A stretch of DNA of 27,446 nucleotides, from the IMG/VR virus record IMGVR_UViG_3300044630_002989, positions 1 through 27,446 of that record; one strand, written 5' to 3'. The notes under the pieces are model-generated. The model was given only the letters and a program-made list of their open reading frames with translations. It made no database searches and had not been told where the DNA came from. The translations under genes and the position numbers were made by a program. Source of the DNA: a virus. Below, in pieces: positions 15,095 to 21,316 of this stretch; the first letter of the stretch is position 1; each line of letters begins with the position of its first letter.

Positions 15095-15304
15095 ATGGCA
15101 TCTACAAAATACATCAAAACATCGGCTATCAAGAAACTAGCCAAGGGAAAAGGGAAACGCGTATCAACCGAGTTCCTTCTTTCACTTGACGAATACATCA
15201 ACCAGAAGATTGGTAACGCTTGCGAAGAACACAATGGCGGTAAAAAGACATTAGATATTGGTCTTGCCGCTTACTTCTTTGGAACCACAGTAACACGTAA
15301 ATAA
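15095..15304 (+). CDS. Putative histone-fold DNA-binding protein (bacterial-histone type)
   Basis: This 69-residue protein can be laid along the histone fold: a short basic helix 1 (SAIKKLAKGKG, 10-20), loop 1 KRVST (21-25), long helix 2 (EFLLSLDEYINQKIGNACEE, 26-45), loop 2 NGGKKT (47-52), and helix 3 (LDIGLAAYFF). The GKKT tetrad aligns with the archaeal-histone GRKT that carries the Arg-Thr pair contacting DNA. Size and pattern resemble the single-fold bacterial histones related to Bdellovibrio Bd0055. It has its own predicted promoter, and a short membrane-protein gene follows 1 nt later. A role in packaging or silencing DNA is inferred. A plain small helical DNA-binding protein is the alternative. 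Confidence 0.65.
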   Translation: MASTKYIKTSAIKKLAKGKGKRVSTEFLLSLDEYINQKIGNACEEHNGGKKTLDIGLAAYFFGTTVTRK

Positions 15305-15305
15305 T

Positions 15306-15467
15306 ATGTTTTATTGCATCGCATTCTTTATCATCGGATTCACAACAGGTATGTTTGTTTTCAGAAACAACGCAACCAAGGCTGAAGCAGTAATCCAGAA
15401 AACCGCCACAGCGGTTGAGGCTGCTACTCAGAAGGTGAAGAAGAAGACAGCACGTAAGGTTAAGTAA
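15306..15467 (+). CDS. Tiny single-pass membrane protein with basic tail (53 aa)
   Basis: The ATG is 1 nt after the previous stop. An N-terminal hydrophobic helix (FYCIAFFIIGFTTGMFVF) is followed by an Ala-rich helix and a Lys-rich tail (KVKKKTARKVK). The topology suggests inner-membrane anchoring with a basic cytoplasmic end. Function unknown. An AAGGTT-AAGT-AACCTT hairpin spans its stop at 15456-15471. Confidence 0.5.
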   Translation: MFYCIAFFIIGFTTGMFVFRNNATKAEAVIQKTATAVEAATQKVKKKTARKVK

Positions 15468-15486
15468 CCTTCAGCCCGTTCTTGGT

Positions 15487-15798
15487 ATGATTATCGACGA
15501 CAGAGTTCTCAAAGAGAAACTGTCGAAGAAACTCTATAGCGCAGATAACAAATATTTATCTGAACAGAGGGCGCTGCTTAGACAAGCAGTCGCCTCCCTC
15601 AAGTCACTAGATAAAGATTTAAAATCGCTAACACAGTTTAATGATAATACCAAGAACGAGGTTATGGGTTTCAACGACAAGAAACTTGATGAGCAACAGC
15701 GTATCCACACATCAAGTGAAGCGGCTCAAGAGTTCGTAAACGCCAAGTCCGCCATAGAGAAGATGATGTTCTTACCTTCTGATGAGCCAAAGGTTTGA
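15487..15798 (+). CDS. Coiled-coil hypothetical protein (103 aa)
   Basis: A long charged helix with heptad spacing (LLRQAVASLKSLDKDLKSL) indicates a coiled coil. It starts 19 nt after the previous stop and overlaps the convergent HNH gene by 27 nt at its 3' end. No family was recognised. Confidence 0.5.
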   Translation: MIIDDRVLKEKLSKKLYSADNKYLSEQRALLRQAVASLKSLDKDLKSLTQFNDNTKNEVMGFNDKKLDEQQRIHTSSEAAQEFVNAKSAIEKMMFLPSDEPKV

Positions 15799-16095
15799 GT
15801 AAGCCCACTCTGGATTGTCATGAATGTAATTGTGGCACTGTCTGCAAACGGCAGAGAACATTGCAACATCGTTCAGTCTCTCTTGCCATCTCCCAGCCCT
15901 GTGATGAATGTCGGTCGGAGGTCTTTTCTGACAGCAATGACAAAGGTTGTTCTTCTCTAAGTACTCTTTTCTAATTAACGAATAGTCAGTCAATTGCTTT
16001 CTCCTCTTCTTCGAAACCTTATTTAACGGCTTTCTTTTTAACGATGAACCATTGTTCTTTAATGGCTTACCTCTTTTGAGTGGACTGCGCTTCAT
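15772..16095 (-). CDS. HNH endonuclease (NinG-like small nuclease)
   Basis: ATG 16095 (MKRSPLKRGKPLK) is preferred to a TTG at 16104. The 107-residue protein has a basic N-terminal extension, then CHCC and CRQCH zinc-binding pairs around the core TDIHHRAG, and a final HDNPEW. This is a well-known small phage HNH family related to NinG-like recombination nucleases. It is inserted in reverse between forward genes, convergent with 15487-15798 and divergent from 16150. It may be a free-standing homing nuclease or process recombination intermediates. Confidence 0.8.
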   Translation of the reverse strand: MKRSPLKRGKPLKNNGSSLKRKPLNKVSKKRRKQLTDYSLIRKEYLEKNNLCHCCQKRPPTDIHHRAGRWQERLNDVAMFSAVCRQCHNYIHDNPEWAYSNLWLIRR

Positions 16096-16115
16096 GGCGA
16101 GCAATAAGAAACCAC

Positions 16116-16144
16116 TTGACTACCGAACACAAACACTTTTAATA
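16116..16144 (+). promoter_or_regulatory. Predicted promoter for 16150 gene
   Basis: TTGACT (16116-16121), 17-nt spacer, TTAATA (16139-16144), then AAAAC and ATG 16150. Start of transcription at or next to the ATG is predicted, making this the clearest leaderless candidate. It lies in the divergent gap upstream of the reverse HNH gene. Confidence 0.6.
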
Positions 16145-16149
16145 AAAAC

Positions 16150-16308
16150 ATGAATACCACACTACTATCAATACTGATTCTCGTCCTTGGCGGCTTTGCC
16201 GCATATCAAATCCACGAGATGCAAATGAAGATGAAACGATTACAAGCCGACTTCAATGCGGTTATCGAGGCTCTTGAAAGCCTCGTCACAAGCGTAAAGA
16301 ATAAATAA
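16150..16308 (+). CDS. Tiny single-pass membrane protein with coiled tail (52 aa)
   Basis: An N-terminal hydrophobic helix (LLSILILVLGGFAAY) is followed by a Met/Lys/Gln-rich amphipathic helix. It is transcribed from the strong promoter 5 nt upstream, and the next gene starts 1 nt after its stop. Layout resembles 8462 and 15306. Function unknown. Confidence 0.55.
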   Translation: MNTTLLSILILVLGGFAAYQIHEMQMKMKRLQADFNAVIEALESLVTSVKNK

Positions 16309-16309
16309 C

Positions 16310-16588
16310 ATGTCAAGAAAAGCATCAACCAGAGTCAGTAAGGAAAACAAACCAATCACTTTAAGGGAAGCGGTTGTGCTTGGAGTTAAAAGCGGATGGA
16401 CTTCCAAGGAGACGGCTTACGAGACTAATTGGAACCATAACTCCCTTCAGTCTTACGCGGCAAGAATGTCTCTATCGTTTGCGTATGCTGGACAAGGTAA
16501 CGCACCAAAGTATACTCCATCTAAATTAGAATCGGTATTACCGAACATCAAGTTGGTATATAAGGAGTCGAGGTTTACAAAGAAGTAA
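16310..16588 (+). CDS. Helix-turn-helix protein (92 aa)
   Basis: Residues 17-55 contain a homeodomain-like helix-turn-helix: TLREAVVLGVKSGWTSKETA (helix 1-2) followed by NWNHNSLQSYAARMSLSF, with basic flanks. This layout resembles transposase/repressor HTH modules that read DNA. The ATG is 1 nt after the previous stop. It may regulate phage genes, but its target is not known. Confidence 0.55.
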   Translation: MSRKASTRVSKENKPITLREAVVLGVKSGWTSKETAYETNWNHNSLQSYAARMSLSFAYAGQGNAPKYTPSKLESVLPNIKLVYKESRFTKK

Positions 16589-16617
16589 TTGCACCGAGGG
16601 GGGTTGTCATTTCTTAC
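16589..16617 (+). promoter_or_regulatory. Possible promoter for 16624 gene
   Basis: TTGCAC (16589-16594), 17-nt spacer containing a G6 run, TCTTAC (16612-16617), six bases, then ATG 16624. Spacing matches the leaderless class, but both boxes are weak. Confidence 0.35.
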
Positions 16618-16623
16618 TTCAGT

Positions 16624-17259
16624 ATGACAACTGAAGATAAATCTAACCACAAGTTCATTGCCAAGGAACTTAGCAATGAAGATGTAAAGTTTTTATATAA
16701 AAACTACTACACTAACGAAAAGCCTCAAGGCTTTGGTACTAAGGTTCTGAATGCATTAAAGTTTGTTTCCAACAAGTTGTTTGATGCAGTTGTGTTTATG
16801 CTTGAGTCAGTTGGTTACTCAATCGAGCAATTGTTTGCGCTAACATCAAGGTTGATTCAAATTCGCATTGGCTTGTTCGATGCGTCCAAGGTTTCTCTTT
16901 GCGAAGAGATTAAAAGACTTGATGGAGAGTTGGCTGAATTTAAACTTAAAAACAAACGATTGGATGCCGAAAACTATCTCTTGTATAACTCGTTAACAGA
17001 ACTTGAAGTTGCTGGGAACAGAACTTACGACAAGTGTGTTCAATGGTTTGGCTTAGAAGCAGAAGAAGCAATTAGATGGAGAACGGCATTACTAAGTTCA
17101 AATGCATCAAGAGGTTTTAATTATGATGAAGCATCGTACTACCACGATGCCAGAGTGAATCACGAGTGGATGGAACAGAGTTGCAAAAAGCAGGAAAAGA
17201 AAGAGGACGAGAAACCAAAAGGTCGCTCGTCCTCGAGGGGCAAGAAGCGGAAGAACTAA
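16624..17259 (+). CDS. Hypothetical coiled-coil protein (211 aa)
   Basis: The N-terminal half has hydrophobic helices without a clear transmembrane span (NALKFVSNKLFDAVVFML; QLFALTSRLIQIRIGLF). A coiled-coil stretch at about 95-125 (CEEIKRLDGELAEFKLK) and a basic, Ser-rich C-terminus (GRSSSRGKKRKN) follow. No family was recognised. The coiled coil points to oligomerisation, and the basic tail to nucleic-acid contact. It converges on 17263-17682 with a 3-nt gap, where a short CTAAC/GTTAG hairpin lies. Confidence 0.55.
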   Translation: MTTEDKSNHKFIAKELSNEDVKFLYKNYYTNEKPQGFGTKVLNALKFVSNKLFDAVVFMLESVGYSIEQLFALTSRLIQIRIGLFDASKVSLCEEIKRLDGELAEFKLKNKRLDAENYLLYNSLTELEVAGNRTYDKCVQWFGLEAEEAIRWRTALLSSNASRGFNYDEASYYHDARVNHEWMEQSCKKQEKKEDEKPKGRSSSRGKKRKN

Positions 17260-17262
17260 CTA

Positions 17263-17682
17263 TTAGTTAGCACCTTCTTGAGCGTCACGAGCAATACCTT
17301 CTTCTGAGACTCTTTTCATAAGAGCCTTCATTTCGACCTTCTGCTCGTCCGTCAGTTCGCTATCTGCATCGACTCCTGCTTCGTCCAGTTCGTTCTCTGT
17401 GAACTCCATGTCAAGGAGGTCAAGTGTCAAACGATAACCGTCTAAAACACCTGCAAGAGTTGCAATGCACTCTTCTTCGCTTTGCTCACCGTTTCCGACA
17501 ATTGAATAGTCGCCTTTTACGTCATTGACGCGGCGAATTTCAAAGTAGTCGAGACCTTCGTGAACCCAGAAAGCACCGACGAGGTACTCTTTGGTTGCGG
17601 GGTCGTAGTGAGACTCTGGCGAGAGGAAGAATTTATTCAGTTCTCTTACGTAGTCGTTGATTGTATCTTGATTTTTAGCCAT
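17263..17682 (-). CDS. Acidic hypothetical protein (139 aa) in the CYTCACCC promoter group
   Basis: The product is strongly acidic, especially after residue 90 (MEFTENELDEAGVDADSE). A strand-rich region lies near 30-60 (EYLVGAFWVHEGLDYFEIRR). No family was recognised. Its promoter and leader (CTTCACCCACACACC before the ATG) match those of recT, DUF669 and DUF932, which suggests co-expression with recombination genes. DNA mimicry is possible for so acidic a protein but is not shown. Confidence 0.6.
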   Translation of the reverse strand: MAKNQDTINDYVRELNKFFLSPESHYDPATKEYLVGAFWVHEGLDYFEIRRVNDVKGDYSIVGNGEQSEEECIATLAGVLDGYRLTLDLLDMEFTENELDEAGVDADSELTDEQKVEMKALMKRVSEEGIARDAQEGAN

Positions 17683-17691
17683 ATGGTGTGT

Positions 17692-17734
17692 GGGTGAAGT
17701 TATTTAATGAAATTGGATAGTCTGTTATTGTCAA
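17692..17734 (-). promoter_or_regulatory. Promoter with CTTCACCC start element
   Basis: Reverse strand: TTGACA (17729-17734), 17 nt, TTCATT (17706-17711), 6 nt, CTTCACCC (17692-17699), and the ATG ends at 17682. It has the same exact spacing as the promoters at 18976, 20757 and 24399. The -35 lies inside the 3' end of the RuvC-like gene. Confidence 0.6.
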
Positions 17735-18197
17735 GCCACCATTTCGCAATTAACAATGCGTCAGTTGTTTGATTAGTCAGACCAGCACAAGGGTATTTCG
17801 ATTTTGCATGCTGAGTCAATACCTTTTTCCATTCTGAGTGTTTCATGTCGCCTCTTTTGCACCCAATGGATTCACGGATTGGCTTCTGCCATACTTGAGG
17901 GACTACTCTTACTGGGATGATGTCGTTAGCCATTAGATACCCAACCATGATACCAAAGGACTCAAACAGTACCGCTATGCGGGACGATGGAATCATTGTA
18001 CCCATGAACTTGGGTGGTTCTTCAATAACTACTGCTCTAAGGTCGTCCGTACAACCAACCGCTTGGTTAAGCACTGGAAGGATGTCCTCTGGCTTCAGCC
18101 CCTTGAGCGGAATCAAAGTAAAGTCTGTACCGTTCTTACAGATACATACTGCTCCCGATGCCCCAGTGTCGATTGCTACAAAGTGGAAGTCGCTCAT
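17700..18197 (-). CDS. RuvC/RNase H-fold Holliday-junction resolvase
   Basis: This 165-residue protein has FVAIDTGASGAV near the N-terminus (Asp10), VVIEEP (Glu59/Glu60) and TTDALLIAKWW (Asp146). These are the acidic residues of a RuvC-type RNase H fold that binds two metals and cuts four-way junctions. Length and the closing DALLIA helix match phage and bacterial RuvC-like resolvases. It overlaps the lysozyme-like gene as ATGA. A role in resolving recombination intermediates before packaging fits the nearby recT/exonuclease genes. Confidence 0.82.
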   Translation of the reverse strand: MSDFHFVAIDTGASGAVCICKNGTDFTLIPLKGLKPEDILPVLNQAVGCTDDLRAVVIEEPPKFMGTMIPSSRIAVLFESFGIMVGYLMANDIIPVRVVPQVWQKPIRESIGCKRGDMKHSEWKKVLTQHAKSKYPCAGLTNQTTDALLIAKWWLDNNRLSNFIK

Positions 18198-18631
18198 TTT
18201 GAGTAAAGGTTGTTAACTCGCTCGCAGGAGTCTTTGATTCGACTTCCGAGGTTCTGATACCCACCGCTGTTCAAAAAGCCCTCAGCGCCCATTCTCCACG
18301 CAGCATAGACCTCTTGTGGGGTTGGCTCCCTCTTCAAGAAGGGTGATAGACGGCTAACGATACATTCAAGGTACGCTTTGGCGTACTTCTTTGATATCTC
18401 CTTGTCGTGCGAATAAACAGCCCAACTATAAGATAAACCCAACCGCTTGCCAGCATCAGCCCAACTAGCCCTGTGCATCTGCCATGCACCTCTTGCTTTA
18501 GAACGGTCGCCAATACTTCTATGGTTCATTCCGCTTTCAACCATTCCGATTGAGTTAATGAGTTTCTCGCTATCCAGCGAGAACACGGTAGTCGCAAATA
18601 TAAAATTAAGTATCAGAAGTCGGAGGCTCAT
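18194..18631 (-). CDS. Secreted lysozyme-like transglycosylase (SLT fold), endolysin candidate
   Basis: Residues 1-18 are a hydrophobic signal (LRLLILNFIFATTVFS). The mature part starts DSEKLINSIGMVESGMNH, where Glu32 in VESG matches the catalytic Glu of soluble lytic transglycosylases. GDRSKARGAWQMH (41-53) fits the glycine/Gln motif, and AYLECIVSRL with an AAWRMGAEGFLNS segment completes the fold. It would cleave peptidoglycan after export through Sec. It lies in a reverse operon with the RuvC-like gene, far from the holin. Confidence 0.75.
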   Translation of the reverse strand: MSLRLLILNFIFATTVFSLDSEKLINSIGMVESGMNHRSIGDRSKARGAWQMHRASWADAGKRLGLSYSWAVYSHDKEISKKYAKAYLECIVSRLSPFLKREPTPQEVYAAWRMGAEGFLNSGGYQNLGSRIKDSCERVNNLYSK

Positions 18632-18944
18632 TATAGTTCTTTATAATCTCAAGGAGGACAGTTTTAGCATCAATCCAGTCCTCCTTTGAAACCTCATGCC
18701 GAACCATGTCAAGCATCATATCTCCACACTTAATAGCCTCGTTAGTCTTACCGTCCGCCAAAGCCTCATGCATTGCCCACCAAACAAGATTAGTGGCAGC
18801 AGCAATCATGTAAGCCTGTTGTGTACCCAATGTCGGTTCACAAAAAGGTTCTATTTCTTTTCCGCAAATTGTACGGTTAGAAAAAGCCAATAGAATACGT
18901 GGGTCGTTATTCTTGAAGCCGTCATCGTCTTCATCCTTTTTCAC
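18606..18944 (-). CDS. Hypothetical protein (112 aa)
   Basis: The best start is GTG at 18944 (MKKDEDDDGFKNND), which lies inside an 18-bp palindrome. The protein has an acidic N-terminus and a long helical body (MIAAATNLVWWAMHEALAD). It overlaps the lysozyme gene by 26 nt. No family was recognised. It is the first gene of the reverse operon with the lysozyme and RuvC-like genes. Confidence 0.5.
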   Translation of the reverse strand: MKKDEDDDGFKNNDPRILLAFSNRTICGKEIEPFCEPTLGTQQAYMIAAATNLVWWAMHEALADGKTNEAIKCGDMMLDMVRHEVSKEDWIDAKTVLLEIIKNYNEPPTSDT

Positions 18945-18960
18945 ATAAATGTATTTATGT
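18943..18960. promoter_or_regulatory. Palindromic operator candidate ACATAAAT-GT-ATTTATGT
   Basis: A perfect 8+8-bp inverted repeat with a 2-bp centre covers the GTG start of the reverse gene and lies 15 bp upstream of the -35 box of the recT promoter. This position would let one dimeric regulator control both divergent units. Confidence 0.5.
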
Positions 18961-18975
18961 CATCCTCCATAACGC

Positions 18976-19018
18976 TTGACAATATACTTCATATCATTTC
19001 TATACGAAGTCCTCACCC
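18976..19018 (+). promoter_or_regulatory. recT promoter with CCTCACCC start element
   Basis: TTGACA (18976-18981), 17 nt, TCTATA (18999-19004), 6 nt, CCTCACCC (19011-19018), then ACACAC and ATG 19025. It is the strongest -10 of the four members of this promoter group. The predicted mRNA leader is about 14 nt with no Shine-Dalgarno. Confidence 0.65.
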
Positions 19019-19024
19019 ACACAC

Positions 19025-19420
19025 ATGAATAACGAAAACGAAGATATTATCGAAATCCCTTCAGTTACGCAAGTAACCAAAACCAGTAACCAAGCAGAGC
19101 ACAACAGCACTCTGTCGTTCTACGGAAAAATCAACGACCCTCTCATTGCCATTAGAGAGATGGGCGAAATGATTGCAGGTAGCGGAATGTTCGGTTGCAC
19201 AAAGGCTGAACAAGGTATGGTGCTTGCGATGCAGTGCCTCGCTGAAGGCAAGGCTCCGTTGAGGGTAAACTCTCAATGCGTGCTGACGCAATGCTTGGAC
19301 GATTCCTTGCAACAGGCGGAGAAGTACAATGGGTTCGTCGTGACAACGAAGTTGTCGATGCACTTTGGTCTTACGGCAAATCGAAAGACGTTCCAATTAA
19401 ATGCTCCATTGAGGATATGA
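19025..19420 (+). CDS. RecT-like annealase, N-terminal part (frame-disrupted)
   Basis: Residues 1-79 match the start of a RecT-type single-strand annealing protein (IREMGEMIAGSGMFGCTKAE; MQCLAEGKAPL). After about 19260 the frame departs from the family and ends in non-homologous residues. The rest of RecT continues in another frame at 19276-19878. Comparison with family layout suggests that about ten codons between EGKAPL and the next EGKLSM block are absent, causing the shift. It has its own class promoter. Either a real disruption or an assembly error is possible. Confidence 0.6.
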   Translation: MNNENEDIIEIPSVTQVTKTSNQAEHNSTLSFYGKINDPLIAIREMGEMIAGSGMFGCTKAEQGMVLAMQCLAEGKAPLRVNSQCVLTQCLDDSLQQAEKYNGFVVTTKLSMHFGLTANRKTFQLNAPLRI

Positions 19421-19878
19421 AAGCCAACGGAGTTGCAATGGACAGGACTGGAAAGTTCTTTAAAACTAATTGGCAGAAGTTCCCACGACAAATGCTCACA
19501 GCACGAGTCATCTCTGAAGCCGTTAGATTACTCGCACCACAATTAGTCGCTGGCGTATATACACCCGAAGAAGTTCAAGACTTTGTAACGGAGAGTAAGC
19601 CAGCATACCAATCAATAAAGGTACAGGTTCAGCCAGTACAGGCTATTGAAAATAAATCAAACGGAAGGCACACCGTTCCAGCAGATACGAACTTACGGGC
19701 AAACTTAAACAAGAGACTGGATGACCTTCTTTTGATTCACGAGCCATCTGCAACAAGGGAGTTAGTTAAACTTGGGTACATCAAGGAGGGTCAAAACTAT
19801 TATGACCTTGATGCCCTTTCCGCTGGTCGTCTACTCGACAACCCAGCAAAGTTTATCTCACGCTTAGAACAACGCTAA
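19276..19878 (+). CDS. RecT-like annealase, C-terminal part
   Basis: The in-frame sequence before the ATG reads VEGKLS, then MRADAMLGRFLATGGEVQW, a conserved RecT-family block. Downstream, FPRQMLTARVISEAVRLLAP and VAGVYTPEEV match the family's C-terminal core. The protein would anneal single strands during recombination. It lies just before the PD-(D/E)XK exonuclease, the usual partner. The N-terminus is encoded in another frame upstream at 19025. The 200-residue frame could be translated separately from ATG 19276, but would lack the family's first 80 residues. Confidence 0.65.
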   Translation: MRADAMLGRFLATGGEVQWVRRDNEVVDALWSYGKSKDVPIKCSIEDMKANGVAMDRTGKFFKTNWQKFPRQMLTARVISEAVRLLAPQLVAGVYTPEEVQDFVTESKPAYQSIKVQVQPVQAIENKSNGRHTVPADTNLRANLNKRLDDLLLIHEPSATRELVKLGYIKEGQNYYDLDALSAGRLLDNPAKFISRLEQR

Positions 19879-19883
19879 ACGTT

Positions 19884-20783
19884 ATGGGAAACTATAAGAC
19901 GGACGATAATACAAAGCAGGACAAGCCTCTTGCGGTTGGCATTCAACAAAATGTTGATGCCCCAGACTACCACCGAGCAATCGGTATTACCAAGTCTGGA
20001 CTAATGATGCTTAGAAAATCCCCTGCACACTACTGGAACTGGTTAAACTCAGAATCCACAGACTCCACCCAAGCGATGAACCTTGGGACTGCTACGCATA
20101 CGCTTCTGTTTGAACCAGAGCGTTGGGCAAAGGATATCCTTATCATTCCTTCTGACGCTCCAAAGAAAGCAACCAAGGCTCAGATTGAAGCAAAGAAACC
20201 ATCACCAGAGGCGTTAGCCTCGATTCAATGGTGGGATAACTTCAAGAAGCAATCCGAAGGCAAATGCATTATTGATGACGAACAATTCATTCAAGCGAAG
20301 GGAATGGTTAATGCCGTCCTCTCCTGCGAAGAAGTCTTACCGTTACTTAAGCACAAGTCTGCAAAGACCGAACTGTCTATTAGCGCCATTGAGAATATTA
20401 ACGGAATCGACATTAAATGTAAGATGCGTTGCGACCTTCTAACAGAAGATGGCAAAACGATTCTAGACCTCAAGACATGTATGGACTCGTCATACGATGA
20501 GTTCAGCAGGACGTTCATGTCTCAAGGCTACTGGATGCAAGCCGCACACTATATTGCGACAGCAAGGCTTGCTGGTATCCCAGTCGAGAGATTCATATTT
20601 GTTGCAGTTGAGAAAGAGCCACCATACTGCGTTTCAATGTACCAGTTGGACGATACCTCATTATCACGGGCATTCGCAATCCGCGAGCGTCTGTTAAAGG
20701 TTCTTGCACACTGCACGGCTAACGGAAAATATCCTGCATCAAATGGTGTTTCAAACTTGACAATGCCGTTCTATATCAATTAA
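19884..20783 (+). CDS. PD-(D/E)XK exonuclease (RecE/DUF3799-like)
   Basis: This 299-residue nuclease carries the typical start YHRAIGITKSGLMMLRKSPA (substrate-binding helix), GTATHTLLFE with His72, and the catalytic core CDLL (Asp184) followed by LDLKTC (Asp195-x-Lys197). That order matches the phage PDDEXK exonucleases that work with RecT-family annealases. It would degrade one DNA strand from double-strand ends so that annealase can act. It starts 5 nt after the recT stop and is probably co-transcribed. Confidence 0.82.
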   Translation: MGNYKTDDNTKQDKPLAVGIQQNVDAPDYHRAIGITKSGLMMLRKSPAHYWNWLNSESTDSTQAMNLGTATHTLLFEPERWAKDILIIPSDAPKKATKAQIEAKKPSPEALASIQWWDNFKKQSEGKCIIDDEQFIQAKGMVNAVLSCEEVLPLLKHKSAKTELSISAIENINGIDIKCKMRCDLLTEDGKTILDLKTCMDSSYDEFSRTFMSQGYWMQAAHYIATARLAGIPVERFIFVAVEKEPPYCVSMYQLDDTSLSRAFAIRERLLKVLAHCTANGKYPASNGVSNLTMPFYIN

Positions 20784-20799
20784 CTATTAACCCTCACCC
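20757..20799 (+). promoter_or_regulatory. DUF669/SSB promoter with CCTCACCC start element
   Basis: TTGACA (20757-20762) lies in the end of the exonuclease gene. It is followed by 17 nt, TTAACT (20780-20785), 6 nt, and CCTCACCC (20792-20799). The ATG at 20823 follows after an A/C-rich, Shine-Dalgarno-free leader of 23 nt. Confidence 0.6.
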
Positions 20800-20822
20800 A
20801 AAATAAATAACACAATACACAC

Positions 20823-21248
20823 ATGAGTAAATTCAAAATCGACCTCAACGCCTCAGACCGTCCAGACTACTTCAGAGAAGAAGGTAACTATGTAGTTACA
20901 GTCTCCAATGTCGAACGTCTGCTGACCCCCAACGGCATTGAGAAAGCAGTAGTCACACTGTCTGACGAAAAGAATCGCTCCATTAAAGATGACCTTTTAA
21001 ATAAGGACACCGTTTACTGGAGACTGAATCAACTCGTCATCGCAAGCGGAATGAGCATCGCCAACGGAACTGAAATGGACTTCGCAAAAAGCGGAGAGTT
21101 TTTCAACTTCGTCAAAGGCTTTGTCGGACACAAGATTACGATTACGCTTAAGAGCGAGTCGTATACCTCCAAGCAAGGAGAGCAAAAGAGTATCCTCAAG
21201 GTCTCCAAGTTCTCTAAAGCGGCTGTCTCCGCTGACTCACCGTTCTAA
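20823..21248 (+). CDS. DUF669-family, SSB-like protein
   Basis: This 141-residue protein has the DUF669 pattern: a strand-rich N-terminal part (EEGNYVVTVSNVERL), then DTVYWRLNQLVIASGM (conserved WRL segment) and a helical end. The C-terminus SADSPF resembles the acidic SSB tail tip ending in Pro-Phe. DUF669 proteins occur next to RecT/exonuclease modules and are thought to bind ssDNA. It has its own class promoter and a strong terminator just after it. Confidence 0.72.
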   Translation: MSKFKIDLNASDRPDYFREEGNYVVTVSNVERLLTPNGIEKAVVTLSDEKNRSIKDDLLNKDTVYWRLNQLVIASGMSIANGTEMDFAKSGEFFNFVKGFVGHKITITLKSESYTSKQGEQKSILKVSKFSKAAVSADSPF

Positions 21249-21260
21249 TTGACAAACAGA

Positions 21261-21295
21261 GTTGGCTACTAAAACCCCGTAGTAGCCAACTTTTT
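21261..21295 (+). terminator. Rho-independent terminator
   Basis: A perfect 11-bp stem GTTGGCTACTA/TAGTAGCCAAC with an 8-nt loop is followed by five T residues (21291-21295). It ends the DUF669/SSB unit. Confidence 0.85.
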
Positions 21296-21316
21296 ATCTT
21301 TCCAGAAATTTAAGAA

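Noticed and set aside
15456-15471. Hairpin AAGGTT/AACCTT as a terminator
   Set aside because: No T-run follows and the stem is only 6 bp, so it is not a convincing terminator.
19244-19276. Programmed -1 frameshift in recT
   Set aside because: No XXXYYYZ slippery heptamer in the right register, and about ten family-conserved codons seem absent, so a deletion or assembly error explains it better.
19061-19491. Reverse frames over the recT region
   Set aside because: They are antisense to conserved RecT-family sequence and rich in Cys/His/Ser by chance.
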